Shown in pieces: positions 7,761-14,737 of a stretch of DNA of 64,000 bases (position 1 is its first letter; each line of letters starts with the position of its first letter). The stretch lies in contig NZ_JAIZDA010000003.1 in NCBI RefSeq assembly GCF_020404405.1, forward strand, positions 62,001 through 126,000, in the 5' to 3' direction. The notes beneath the pieces are model-generated. The model was given only the letters and a program-made list of their open reading frames with translations. It was not told where the DNA came from and ran no database searches. The translations under genes and the position numbers were made by a program. This DNA comes from Novosphingobium sp. FKTRR1 (GTDB lineage: Bacteria; Pseudomonadota; Alphaproteobacteria; Sphingomonadales; Sphingomonadaceae).

Positions 7761-8735
7761 TCAGTACGAAATATAGACGTCGGTCAGGACGTCCTCGGCG
7801 GTTGGCCGGGCCGCCGCCTTGGCCTTGGCCGTGGCATTCTCGATCGCGGCCAGCACCTCGGCATCGACCGCATCGATATCCTCGTGGCTCAACAGCCCGG
7901 CACCGGTCACGCTGGCGCGGAACTTCTTGATGCAGTCACGCGTCTCGCGGATGCGATCGAGTTCGCCCGGACCGCGATAGCGCTGCGGATCGCCCTCGAA
8001 GTGGCCGAAGAAGCGCTCGGTGTCGAATTCCACCGCCGCCGGCCCGTTGCCCGGCACGCGGACATAATCGAGCACTTCGCGCATGGTTTCGAAAACCGAG
8101 AAGAAATCGGTGCCATCGCCGCGCCACACCTTCATGCCGAATGCTTCGGCGCGGCTGGCGATGTCCAGTTGCGTGCCGACCGCGTAATCGAACCCGGTGT
8201 GTTCGGAGTAGTGGTTGTTCTCGAACACGAAAATGCATGATGCCTTGGTCACCACCGCCATGTTCATCGCTTCGAACGTGGTGCCCTGGTTGCAGGCGCC
8301 ATCGCCCGAGAAGGTGATGGCGACGTGACCCTTGCCGTCGATCTTGCAGGCAATCCCTGCGCCGACCGCGATCGGTGCGCCCGCGCCGACGATGCCGTTG
8401 GCGCCCAGCATGCCCTGATCGAAGTCGGCAATATGCATCGAGCCGCCCTTGCCCTTGCACAGGCCTTCGCGGCTGCCCCAGATTTCGGCCATCATGCCAT
8501 CGACATCGCAGCCCTTGGCAAGGCAATGGCCGTGGCCGCGATGGGTCGAGACGATCTTGTCCTCGACCGACAGATGCTCGCACACCCCTACCGCGACAGC
8601 TTCCTGCCCGCAGTACAAGTGCGTGAACCCGGCGATCTCGCCGGTCTGGATATCGACGTGCAACCGTTCCTCGAACTCGCGGATCAGTTTCATCTGGCGA
8701 TAGGCGCGCAAGAGCGCCTCACGGCTCAACTGCAT
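7761..8735 (-). CDS. 2-oxoacid dehydrogenase E1 alpha subunit
   Basis: A 324-residue thiamine-diphosphate-binding subunit. The ThDP motif starts G-D-G-A-C-N-Q-G and ends in E-N-N-H-Y, and the phosphorylation-loop-like Y-R-G-P-G-E segment is present. An H-L-Y-x-G-Q-E-A-V motif near residue 40 is typical of acetoin/pyruvate dehydrogenase alpha chains. A purine-rich ribosome binding site (AAGGTGGGATGAAGG) precedes the ATG. It is the first of the three dehydrogenase genes, 37 bp after the acyl-CoA dehydrogenase stop. The enzyme acts in the cytoplasm as an alpha2beta2 heterotetramer. The substrate cannot be inferred beyond a 2-oxoacid or acyloin arising in the surrounding pathway. Confidence 0.92.
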   Translation of the reverse strand: MQLSREALLRAYRQMKLIREFEERLHVDIQTGEIAGFTHLYCGQEAVAVGVCEHLSVEDKIVSTHRGHGHCLAKGCDVDGMMAEIWGSREGLCKGKGGSMHIADFDQGMLGANGIVGAGAPIAVGAGIACKIDGKGHVAITFSGDGACNQGTTFEAMNMAVVTKASCIFVFENNHYSEHTGFDYAVGTQLDIASRAEAFGMKVWRGDGTDFFSVFETMREVLDYVRVPGNGPAAVEFDTERFFGHFEGDPQRYRGPGELDRIRETRDCIKKFRASVTGAGLLSHEDIDAVDAEVLAAIENATAKAKAAARPTAEDVLTDVYISY

Positions 8736-8772
8736 CCTTCATCCCACCTTGTTGTTGTTGAAAGTCATGTGT

Positions 8773-9987
8773 TCAAAGTCCCAGTACGGTCTTGGCGATG
8801 ATCGAGGACTGCACTTCGTTGGTGCCGCCAAAGATCGTCCACGCCCGACTGTTGAGGTAGCGCGCGGTGGCCACTTGTGCGGCGCGCGAATGGACCGGCG
8901 GTGGCGCGTTGTCGCCATAGAGCGGCCGCGCCGGATCAAGCTGCAACCCGGCGGTGCCCAGCGCGTCCACTGCCAGAAGGTCGATGTCCTGCCGCAAGTT
9001 CGAGGCGAGCAGCTTGGTCAGCGAGGTTTGCGGCCCCGGCGGGCGGCCTTTGGCGACATCGGCCAGAATTTTCAGTTCGATCATTTCCAGCGCCTGCACC
9101 GACAGCTTTGCCCGTGCCACGCGGCGCTTCCAGTCGGTATCGTCGGCCAGTCTGCCGCCGCGCCCGTCCGCTTCTTCGGCGGCCAGCAGTTCGACTTGTT
9201 CCAGATCGTAGCTGAGCTTGGGCGCGTGGCACGATCCGCCGCGCTCGTTTTCAAGCAGGAACTTTGCCAGTTTCCAGCCGTCGCCCTCCTCGGCCACGCG
9301 GTCGGCGACGGGTACGACCACGTCCTCAAGGAACACCTGATTGACTTCGTGATCGCCTGCCAGTGTCAGGATCGGGCGCACCGACACGCCGGGGGCCGCC
9401 ATGTCGATCAGCAGGAAGGTGATGCCCGCCTGCTTTTTCACCTCGGGATCGGTGCGCACCAGCGTGAACATGCGGTTGGCCCAGTGGGCATGCGTGGTCC
9501 AGATCTTCGAGCCGTTGACAACGTAGTGGCTGCCGTCGGCCGACAGCACCGCGCGCGTCTGCAAGCTGGCAAGGTCCGATCCGCTGCCCGGCTCGGAAAA
9601 GCCCTGACACCAATAATCCTCACCCGACAGGATGCGCGGCAGATAGCGCTGCTTCTGGTCGGGGGTGCCGAAGGTGTAGATCACCGGCGCGACCAGCTTC
9701 AGCCCCAGCACCGTCAGATTGGGGGCGCCGGCCAGCGCGCATTCCTTTTCGAAGATATAGCGCTGCACCGGGCTCCAGCCGGTGCCGCCAACTTCCTTGG
9801 GCCATTGATAGCCCAGCCAGCCGCGCGCGTTGAGCACCGCGTTCCAGTGCTGGCCGATATCGGGTTCGACGAACACCGTCGGGGACGCGGCGGCGCCGTC
9901 CTTGACCGCCTGCGGCAGGTTTTCGGCAAGGAACGCGCGCACTTCGTCGCGAAAGGCGATGTCCTGCGGGGAGAGGTCGATATCCAT
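8773..9987 (-). CDS. Acyl-CoA dehydrogenase (large-type subunit)
   Basis: A 404-residue FAD flavoprotein that introduces a 2,3-double bond into an acyl-CoA. Visible landmarks are the N-terminal helical domain (F-R-D-E-V-R-A-F-L), the FAD/substrate strand G-F-S-E-P-G-S-G-S-D-L-A near residue 125, and the C-terminal F-G-G-T-N-E-V-Q segment. It resembles the larger chain of the heteromeric acyl-CoA dehydrogenases used in steroid side-chain and terpene catabolism. The natural partner is probably the shorter, divergently transcribed homologue at 12.75 kb. It is separated from the thiolase-like gene by 12 bp. Electron transfer flavoprotein is not encoded here. Confidence 0.9.
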   Translation of the reverse strand: MDIDLSPQDIAFRDEVRAFLAENLPQAVKDGAAASPTVFVEPDIGQHWNAVLNARGWLGYQWPKEVGGTGWSPVQRYIFEKECALAGAPNLTVLGLKLVAPVIYTFGTPDQKQRYLPRILSGEDYWCQGFSEPGSGSDLASLQTRAVLSADGSHYVVNGSKIWTTHAHWANRMFTLVRTDPEVKKQAGITFLLIDMAAPGVSVRPILTLAGDHEVNQVFLEDVVVPVADRVAEEGDGWKLAKFLLENERGGSCHAPKLSYDLEQVELLAAEEADGRGGRLADDTDWKRRVARAKLSVQALEMIELKILADVAKGRPPGPQTSLTKLLASNLRQDIDLLAVDALGTAGLQLDPARPLYGDNAPPPVHSRAAQVATARYLNSRAWTIFGGTNEVQSSIIAKTVLGL

Positions 9988-9999
9988 GGCGTATGCTGC

Positions 10000-11151
10000 T
10001 TATCGTTCGAGGATGGTCACGGCTGAGACGCCGGGCGCGCCGTAGACGTGGCTGTAAGCGGTCCTGGGCGCACCGGGAACTTGGCGGCTGCCCCCGTCGC
10101 CGCGTAACTGGACCACGTTTTCATAGACTTGGCGCAAGCCGGACGCGCCGATGGGTTCGCCACAGGCAAGGCATCCGCCATCGGTGTTGACCGGCAGCGT
10201 GCCGCCGATCTCGGTGCGGCCTTCGGCCAGCCAGGCTTCCTGTTCGCCGTCGGCACAAAAGCCGTTTTCGGCCATGTGCATGATTTCGGCCCCGGCTTCG
10301 GTGTCCTGCAACTGCGCCAGCGCAATGTCCTCCGGCCCGATTCCGGCCATGCGGAATGCGTCGGCAGAGGCGATGCGCGTGGCCGTGGCGGTACCGCCGC
10401 CGATATCGATCGAAGGGGCGAACACTTCGAAGCTTTTGGTCGGGCGCGTGCGCATCGTCGCCGCCTTCAGCCGGACCAGCGGTTTGCCGAGTTCGCGCGC
10501 CTTCTTCTCGCTGGCCAGGATCAGCGCGACCCCGCCTTCGGCTGGTGAGCAGAACATGAACTTGCTGTAGGGGTCCGACACCAAGGCCCCGTTCAGGATA
10601 TCGTCCAGCGCAACAGGTTCGCGGCGCCACGCATGGGGGGCATGCACGGCGTTGCGGAACGCCTTTTCCGCCACGCGGCCAAGCGTGGTGCGGCTGATCC
10701 CGTGCAGGTGCATGTAGCGGGTGATCTTGGCCGCGAAGAATTGCGTGGTGATCATGAACCCGGCATCGCCGTACCAGTCGGGCAAGTTGTACTCGGCGGG
10801 CAGAGCGTTGAATGCGCCGCGCGGGTGTTTGTCGAACCCGACCGCAAGGCCGATGTCGAATTCGCCCGACTTGATCGCCATTTGCGCCGAAAACAGCGCC
10901 GATCCGCCCGCAGCGCAGCCATTGCGCACGTTGATGAACTGGACGCCGGTCAGCCCAAGCCGGTCGACCATCGTATCGGGATTGCCCGCAGCGTCCGAAC
11001 TGCCATAGGCGAACTGGATATCGGGCCAGGCGATCCCGGCGTCGCCCAGCGCCTGCTGGACGGCGAACACGCCTTGCTCAAGACCGGACAGCCCATCGGT
11101 ACGACCGAACGGGTGGATTCCTACGCCAACGATGCAGACGTCGCCGCTCAT
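10000..11151 (-). CDS. Thiolase-like / lipid-transfer-type acyl-CoA aldolase or thiolase
   Basis: A 383-residue thiolase-fold protein. The nucleophile region is N-G-C-A-A-G-G with Cys79. In the C-terminal motif the usual G-H-P is G-E-P (Glu332), so a catalytic His of classical thiolases is replaced. Together with the adjacent DUF35 gene, which overlaps by 4 bp, this resembles Ltp2-ChsH2 pairs, where a thiolase-fold aldolase and a DUF35 OB-fold protein cleave beta-hydroxyacyl-CoA side chains. A condensing or deacylating thiolase is an alternative. It is followed by the acyl-CoA dehydrogenase gene, consistent with consecutive side-chain shortening steps in the cytoplasm. Confidence 0.85.
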   Translation of the reverse strand: MSGDVCIVGVGIHPFGRTDGLSGLEQGVFAVQQALGDAGIAWPDIQFAYGSSDAAGNPDTMVDRLGLTGVQFINVRNGCAAGGSALFSAQMAIKSGEFDIGLAVGFDKHPRGAFNALPAEYNLPDWYGDAGFMITTQFFAAKITRYMHLHGISRTTLGRVAEKAFRNAVHAPHAWRREPVALDDILNGALVSDPYSKFMFCSPAEGGVALILASEKKARELGKPLVRLKAATMRTRPTKSFEVFAPSIDIGGGTATATRIASADAFRMAGIGPEDIALAQLQDTEAGAEIMHMAENGFCADGEQEAWLAEGRTEIGGTLPVNTDGGCLACGEPIGASGLRQVYENVVQLRGDGGSRQVPGAPRTAYSHVYGAPGVSAVTILER

Positions 11152-11552
11152 GCTGCCGCTCCTGTGGTTGCTGCGGGGCGGAAGGCGGGGATCTGCGCCG
11201 ATGCGGCGTTGTCGGGATCGAGCGGCACAGAAGTGAGTTCCAGCGCCATTCCGATGCTGATCTGGTCGAAGGCCACGTCGGTCAACCGCGCCTCGACGAT
11301 CACTTCGCCGGGCAGTTCGACATAGGCCACAGGCCAGGGGCGGAATGTGTCAGGCCCGGCATAAGGCGGGCTTTTGGGGCGATAGCGCTGGATCGTCCAA
11401 CTCCACAGCCTGCCGGTTCGCGACAGCGCGACGGGTTCGTAAGCTGCGCCGGGCGGGCAGGGGAACACGATGCGCCCGCTCGTCCGTTCGCGACCGCCGA
11501 TCAGACGTGGCGGCGCTTCATCGGTAAACAGCCCTTCGGCAATCGCGTGCAT
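11148..11552 (-). CDS. DUF35 OB-fold protein with degenerate zinc ribbon
   Basis: A 134-residue protein, first gene of the minus-strand P450 operon. The ATG at 11552 gives a normal DUF35 length; further upstream in-frame codons have no family similarity. The C-terminal OB fold is recognisable from L-S-R-T-G-R-L-W-S-W-T and P-V-A-Y-V-E-L-P. The preceding rubredoxin-like zinc ribbon normally has four Cys, but only one remains here (F-P-C-P-P). DUF35 partners bind acyl-CoA and activate thiolase-fold aldolases, and its stop overlaps the thiolase-like start by 4 bp, so the two probably form a complex. Candidate lux box B lies about 155 bp upstream. Confidence 0.85.
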   Translation of the reverse strand: MHAIAEGLFTDEAPPRLIGGRERTSGRIVFPCPPGAAYEPVALSRTGRLWSWTIQRYRPKSPPYAGPDTFRPWPVAYVELPGEVIVEARLTDVAFDQISIGMALELTSVPLDPDNAASAQIPAFRPAATTGAAA

Positions 11553-11707
11553 CTCGGCTCCCGTTTGCGGACATTCGAATTTGGATGTTTTCGAATCCCT
11601 TGCCTGCCCTTCAGGCCACAGCCGCGCCCGCTTGCCGACTCTGCAAAACGCTAGGGTTGCACGAATAATGCGCGAAAATGGCAGGAAACCGTCTGAAACG
11701 CGCACGC

Positions 11708-11727
11708 ACCTGTCCAATCGGGCAGGG
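11708..11727 (-). promoter_or_regulatory. Candidate lux box B, upstream of the DUF35-P450 operon
   Basis: ACCTGTCCAATCGGGCAGGG is an imperfect 20-bp palindrome with the CT-N12-AG core of lux boxes and a CCTGtCC/GGgCAGG pairing. It lies between the luxR stop and the start of the DUF35-to-P450 operon. The flanking 11553-11766 also has two TTCGAA palindromes 16 bp apart (574-579 and 590-595 of the 11-kb segment) that could bind another factor. Binding by the neighbouring LuxR is inferred from position and similarity to box A. Confidence 0.55.
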
Positions 11728-11766
11728 GTAGCCCCGCGCCGCCTAGCGCTGCCATGGCATGCATCG

Positions 11767-12582
11767 TCAGGTGTTGAGCGAGATGTAACCCAGTTGCGCT
11801 GCCTTGAACACGGTCTGGCTGCGGTTGACCGCGTTCAGCTTGGTTGAGGCGTTATGGATATGGAACCGCACCGTTGCGCGGCTGCGGCTCATGATCATGC
11901 TGATTTCCAGGTCGGTCTTGCCGATTGCCGCCCAGCGCAGGCACTCGACCTCACGCTTGGACAGGCGCGAGCCGGGCGGCAGCGCCTGCACCGAGCCCAT
12001 CGCATGGACATAGCTGGCGATGAACGTGCGCGCATAGATGCCAAAGGCATCGCCGTGCTGCAGGAAGGCTGCTTCCAGATCGGTGACCGTCGGGTCGAGC
12101 GGGTTGAAACTGACCGCGCCGATCTGCCCGAACGGCAGGTGCACGGGCACCACGATCGCGGCGCGTGTCATGGCGCGGTTGTCGAAATTGGTCAGGTCGA
12201 TGGCGGCCAGATAATGGTTGGGCTGGCGGGTGCGGAACCCTTGCGCATTGACCCAGAACGGCTCGCTTTCAAAACGGCACGCCGAAGTCAGCGGCGAATC
12301 GAGCGCGATCCGTGAATTGCGCCACCACACCTTTTCATCATTCCAGCCGAACACGTCACGCGCCAGAATGTTGCCATCGGCATCCACCGGGGTGCGCTTG
12401 TCGGCGATGTCGTGCGCCGGAGCGGCGCGCATGCCGAATGCCAGCGCCTGCTTGTGCAAGGCTTCTGCCGCGCGGCGAACGTCCGCCGGACAGCCGATTC
12501 GCACTTTGTCGATGGATTCGGCCGAAAGAGGGTTTGCATCCTGCACCTTCGGGTTCTCCAGCACATCCAGACCGTAAGCCAT
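11767..12582 (-). CDS. LuxR-family regulator with autoinducer-binding-like domain (no luxI nearby)
   Basis: A 271-residue transcription factor. Residues 1-200 resemble the autoinducer-binding domain, with W-W near 86-87, Asp95 in L-D-S-P and P-F-W ending at Trp110; Y and P positions are altered, so the ligand may not be a standard acyl-homoserine lactone. Residues 207-268 are a GerE/LuxR helix-turn-helix of the quorum-sensing type (L-S-K-R-E-V-E-C-L-R-W, then G-K-T, T-V-R-F-H, N-R-S-Q). The ATG at 12582 has a GGGAGG ribosome binding site; longer in-frame starts do not. It sits between the P450 operon and the divergent acyl-CoA dehydrogenase gene, and lux-box-like sites flank it. No luxI is in the window. 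Confidence 0.9.
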   Translation of the reverse strand: MAYGLDVLENPKVQDANPLSAESIDKVRIGCPADVRRAAEALHKQALAFGMRAAPAHDIADKRTPVDADGNILARDVFGWNDEKVWWRNSRIALDSPLTSACRFESEPFWVNAQGFRTRQPNHYLAAIDLTNFDNRAMTRAAIVVPVHLPFGQIGAVSFNPLDPTVTDLEAAFLQHGDAFGIYARTFIASYVHAMGSVQALPPGSRLSKREVECLRWAAIGKTDLEISMIMSRSRATVRFHIHNASTKLNAVNRSQTVFKAAQLGYISLNT

Positions 12583-12665
12583 AGTGGCCTCCCATGAAGT
12601 CCGGCATCTTTCGCGCGCCGTAACGTAAGACCGGACAATACCGGCAGTCGTGCCGGGAAACAATC

Positions 12666-12685
12666 ACCTGTATCTCTGTACAGCC
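12666..12685 (+). promoter_or_regulatory. Candidate lux box A in the luxR/acyl-CoA dehydrogenase divergent promoter
   Basis: ACCTGTATCTCTGTACAGCC matches the Vibrio fischeri lux box pattern ACCTGTA-N6-TACAGGT at 12 of the 14 arm positions. The core is a perfect CTGTA-N6-TACAG palindrome. It lies 67 bp before the acyl-CoA dehydrogenase start and 84 bp before the luxR start, so one site could serve both directions. This is the strongest of the lux-box-like elements in the window. Confidence 0.7.
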
Positions 12686-12751
12686 TAGTCTTTTGCGCAG
12701 CGTGGAGCCTGCCGCGACGGTGATAGGGATTTACGCCAAGGGAGAGCTTGC

Positions 12752-13858
12752 GTGAATTTCGACCTCACCGAGGATGAGGAACTGCTCAAGGCGCTGGCCG
12801 AGCGGTTCATCGATGACCGATACGATATTGACCGTCGCCGCGCCTATCTGGCGGCTGACGAGGGTTTTTCGCGCGAAAACTGGCTGCTGCTGGGTGAATT
12901 GGGATTGCTGGCGGCGCCTCTGGCCGAGGAATACGGCGGCCTCGGGATCGATGCCACGGCCGTTGCCACGGTTTTCGAGGCATTGGGACGCGGCCTCGTG
13001 GTCGAACCGCTGATCGAGGCGACGCTGGTCGCCGCGCGCCTGTTTGCCACCACTGCGCCTGCGGCACTGGCCGATTCGTGGCTGCCAGGCCTGCTCGATG
13101 GCAGCCGCCGTGTTGCGCTGGCGCATGCCGAAGCTGGCAGCAGGGGCGGCCATCTGTGGGTGCAGACCAGCGTCACCGGCAACGGCGATGAGGTTGTAAT
13201 CACCGGCCACAAGCCGCACGTCATTGCAGGTTTCGGGGCGGACGGGTTTGTCGTCAGCGCGCGCAGCACCGGCGCGCCGGGCGATCCGTCCGGGCTGGGC
13301 CTCTACTTCGTGAAAGCCGCTGCTCCGGGGCTGACGACGGCAAGTTGGCGGCTGGCCGATGGCTCGGTCGCGGCCGCGCTGACGCTCGATGCCGTGCCCG
13401 CAGTGGCGCTTGATGGCGGGTTTGGCGCGCTGACCGAGAACGAGGCGCTGGCCTCGCTCGCGCGTTCGGCCGAAGCGCTGGGCGTGATGCAGCGACTGTT
13501 CGACGATACGCTTGAATATCTGCGCACCCGCAAGCAGTTTGGCGCGGCACTCGGCACGTTTCAGGCGATCCAGCATCGCATGGCGGCGCAGTACGGTGCG
13601 CTCGAACAAGGCCGCGCCTTGCTGAACCTTGCCATCGTCAATCAGGGCAGTGCCGCGTTCGCCAAGGCGGTGCAGGGCCTGCGCGCCTTCGTCGCCCCTG
13701 CCAGCGTGGAACTGGGGCACGAGATGATCCAGTTCCACGGCGGGATGGGCGTAACTGACGAACTGCTGATCGGCCACGGCCACAAGCGCCTGCTGGTGCT
13801 GTCGCGCTGGCCAGAAGCACCCGAAGTGGCACTGGACCGCTTCGCCGGAGTGGTTTGA
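12752..13858 (+). CDS. Acyl-CoA dehydrogenase (short partner subunit)
   Basis: A 368-residue acyl-CoA dehydrogenase homologue with a GTG start preceded by AAGGGAGAG. The N-terminal helical domain (M-N-F-D-L-T-E-D-E), the middle beta domain and the C-terminal R-K-Q-F-G-x-x-L-G-T-F-Q-A-I-Q-H segment are visible, as is the terminal H-G-G-M-G-V-T-D-E. This shortened type, paired with a roughly 400-residue homologue, is typical of the alpha2beta2 acyl-CoA dehydrogenases of steroid and terpenoid side-chain catabolism, in which FAD sites form across the interface. The probable partner is encoded at 8.77-9.99 kb. It is divergent from luxR, with lux box A between, and ends at a strong terminator. Confidence 0.88.
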   Translation: MNFDLTEDEELLKALAERFIDDRYDIDRRRAYLAADEGFSRENWLLLGELGLLAAPLAEEYGGLGIDATAVATVFEALGRGLVVEPLIEATLVAARLFATTAPAALADSWLPGLLDGSRRVALAHAEAGSRGGHLWVQTSVTGNGDEVVITGHKPHVIAGFGADGFVVSARSTGAPGDPSGLGLYFVKAAAPGLTTASWRLADGSVAAALTLDAVPAVALDGGFGALTENEALASLARSAEALGVMQRLFDDTLEYLRTRKQFGAALGTFQAIQHRMAAQYGALEQGRALLNLAIVNQGSAAFAKAVQGLRAFVAPASVELGHEMIQFHGGMGVTDELLIGHGHKRLLVLSRWPEAPEVALDRFAGVV

Positions 13859-13892
13859 GCGCGATCGGGCCGCTGTCGTCGACCGAAACAGA

Positions 13893-13920
13893 AAGGGCCG
13901 GGGCGTGATCCCCGGCCCTT
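13893..13920. terminator. Bidirectional terminator hairpin
   Basis: An 11-bp perfect stem (AAGGGCCGGGG, 13893-13903, with its complement at 13910-13920) and a 6-nt loop lie between the convergent acyl-CoA dehydrogenase and ThuA-like genes. T-rich runs follow on both strands, so it probably ends transcription from both sides. Confidence 0.8.
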
Positions 13921-13957
13921 CCGTTTGGCCTGCTTGGTATTCTTGTCAGATGGCCGA

Positions 13958-14737
13958 TCAGTCGACGGTCGGCCGTTGTTTGAGCCAGCCGATACCCCGA
14001 CGCAGCAGCTCGTGGAAAACCGGCAAGTCCCAGGCGCAGCGGTCCAAGGTTGGCCACCAGTCGAGCATCGGTTGCAGGTCATAGTGCCCGCGGCAATGGC
14101 CCAGCGTGTTGTAGAGCACCGCGCCCTTGCCATGGTCCTTGATGTACAGCACCGGGTGCGTGCCGGGGGCGTCGGCAGCTTCGACGAAGCCGGTACCTTC
14201 CTCGACGCATTCGGTTTCCAGCAGCACGTGCAACTGGCCGTGGCATTCGAGATGGTACAACTCGTCGGTCGTCTCGAACGGTTCGATGCCTTGTGTCAGC
14301 GGGTGGTCGGGATCGGCCACGGTGACGGTGTAGGGCGCGATCGGGGGATGGCTGATGAACTGGCTGCCGAGCAGGTCCATCATCAACGGCGCCCAGCGCG
14401 GCGCCTCCCACAGGCCCGCGTTGGGACCATCGGCCAGCAGGCGCAGTACCGAGTTGGTGCCATGCAGCGCGTACCAGCGTCCACCCCGCTCCAGCCACGC
14501 CCGCAGCGCCTCCTGCGCCTTCAGCGAGGGCGTGACGTCGCATGTATAGGTGACGATGATGTCGGCGGCCTCGATCGCGGCGATGTTCTCGTAATCCTCG
14601 AACACACGGGTGCGGATCGCGGGATCTTCTGCCAGCAGCTTGAGCAGTTCGAGCCGGGCGAAGTCGATGTCGTGCCAAACCCCGCCACACACGAACACGC
14701 AGTTCACGCGCGGCGGATGCGTCTCCGCTTCGCTCAT
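13958..14737 (-). CDS. ThuA-like (trehalose utilization / class I glutamine amidotransferase-like fold) protein
   Basis: A 259-residue protein starting at an ATG that overlaps the Rieske oxygenase stop by 4 bp. It matches the ThuA fold: F-V-C-G-G-V-W-H-D-I-D-F at the N-terminus, then I-V-T-Y-T-C-D-V-T and L-E-R-G-G-R-W-Y-A-L-H-G-T, and later E-T-T-D-E-L-Y-H-L and G-K-G-A-V-L-Y-N-T-L-G-H. The family fold resembles glutamine amidotransferases but lacks a proven universal activity; some members act on sugars. Here it is strictly coupled to a Rieske oxygenase, and a second copy at 40.2 kb sits with an MDR reductase. A pathway role in the catabolic cluster is inferred, its reaction unknown. Confidence 0.8.
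   Translation of the reverse strand: MSEAETHPPRVNCVFVCGGVWHDIDFARLELLKLLAEDPAIRTRVFEDYENIAAIEAADIIVTYTCDVTPSLKAQEALRAWLERGGRWYALHGTNSVLRLLADGPNAGLWEAPRWAPLMMDLLGSQFISHPPIAPYTVTVADPDHPLTQGIEPFETTDELYHLECHGQLHVLLETECVEEGTGFVEAADAPGTHPVLYIKDHGKGAVLYNTLGHCRGHYDLQPMLDWWPTLDRCAWDLPVFHELLRRGIGWLKQRPTVD

Noticed and set aside
5298-7776. Plus-strand open frames opposite E2 and E1beta
   Set aside because: Same reason: the minus-strand genes have full catalytic motifs and normal lengths.
3469-13858. Camphor degradation operon (CamABC-like)
   Set aside because: The P450 lacks the camphor-contacting Tyr, and no putidaredoxin, putidaredoxin reductase or Baeyer-Villiger monooxygenase is present.
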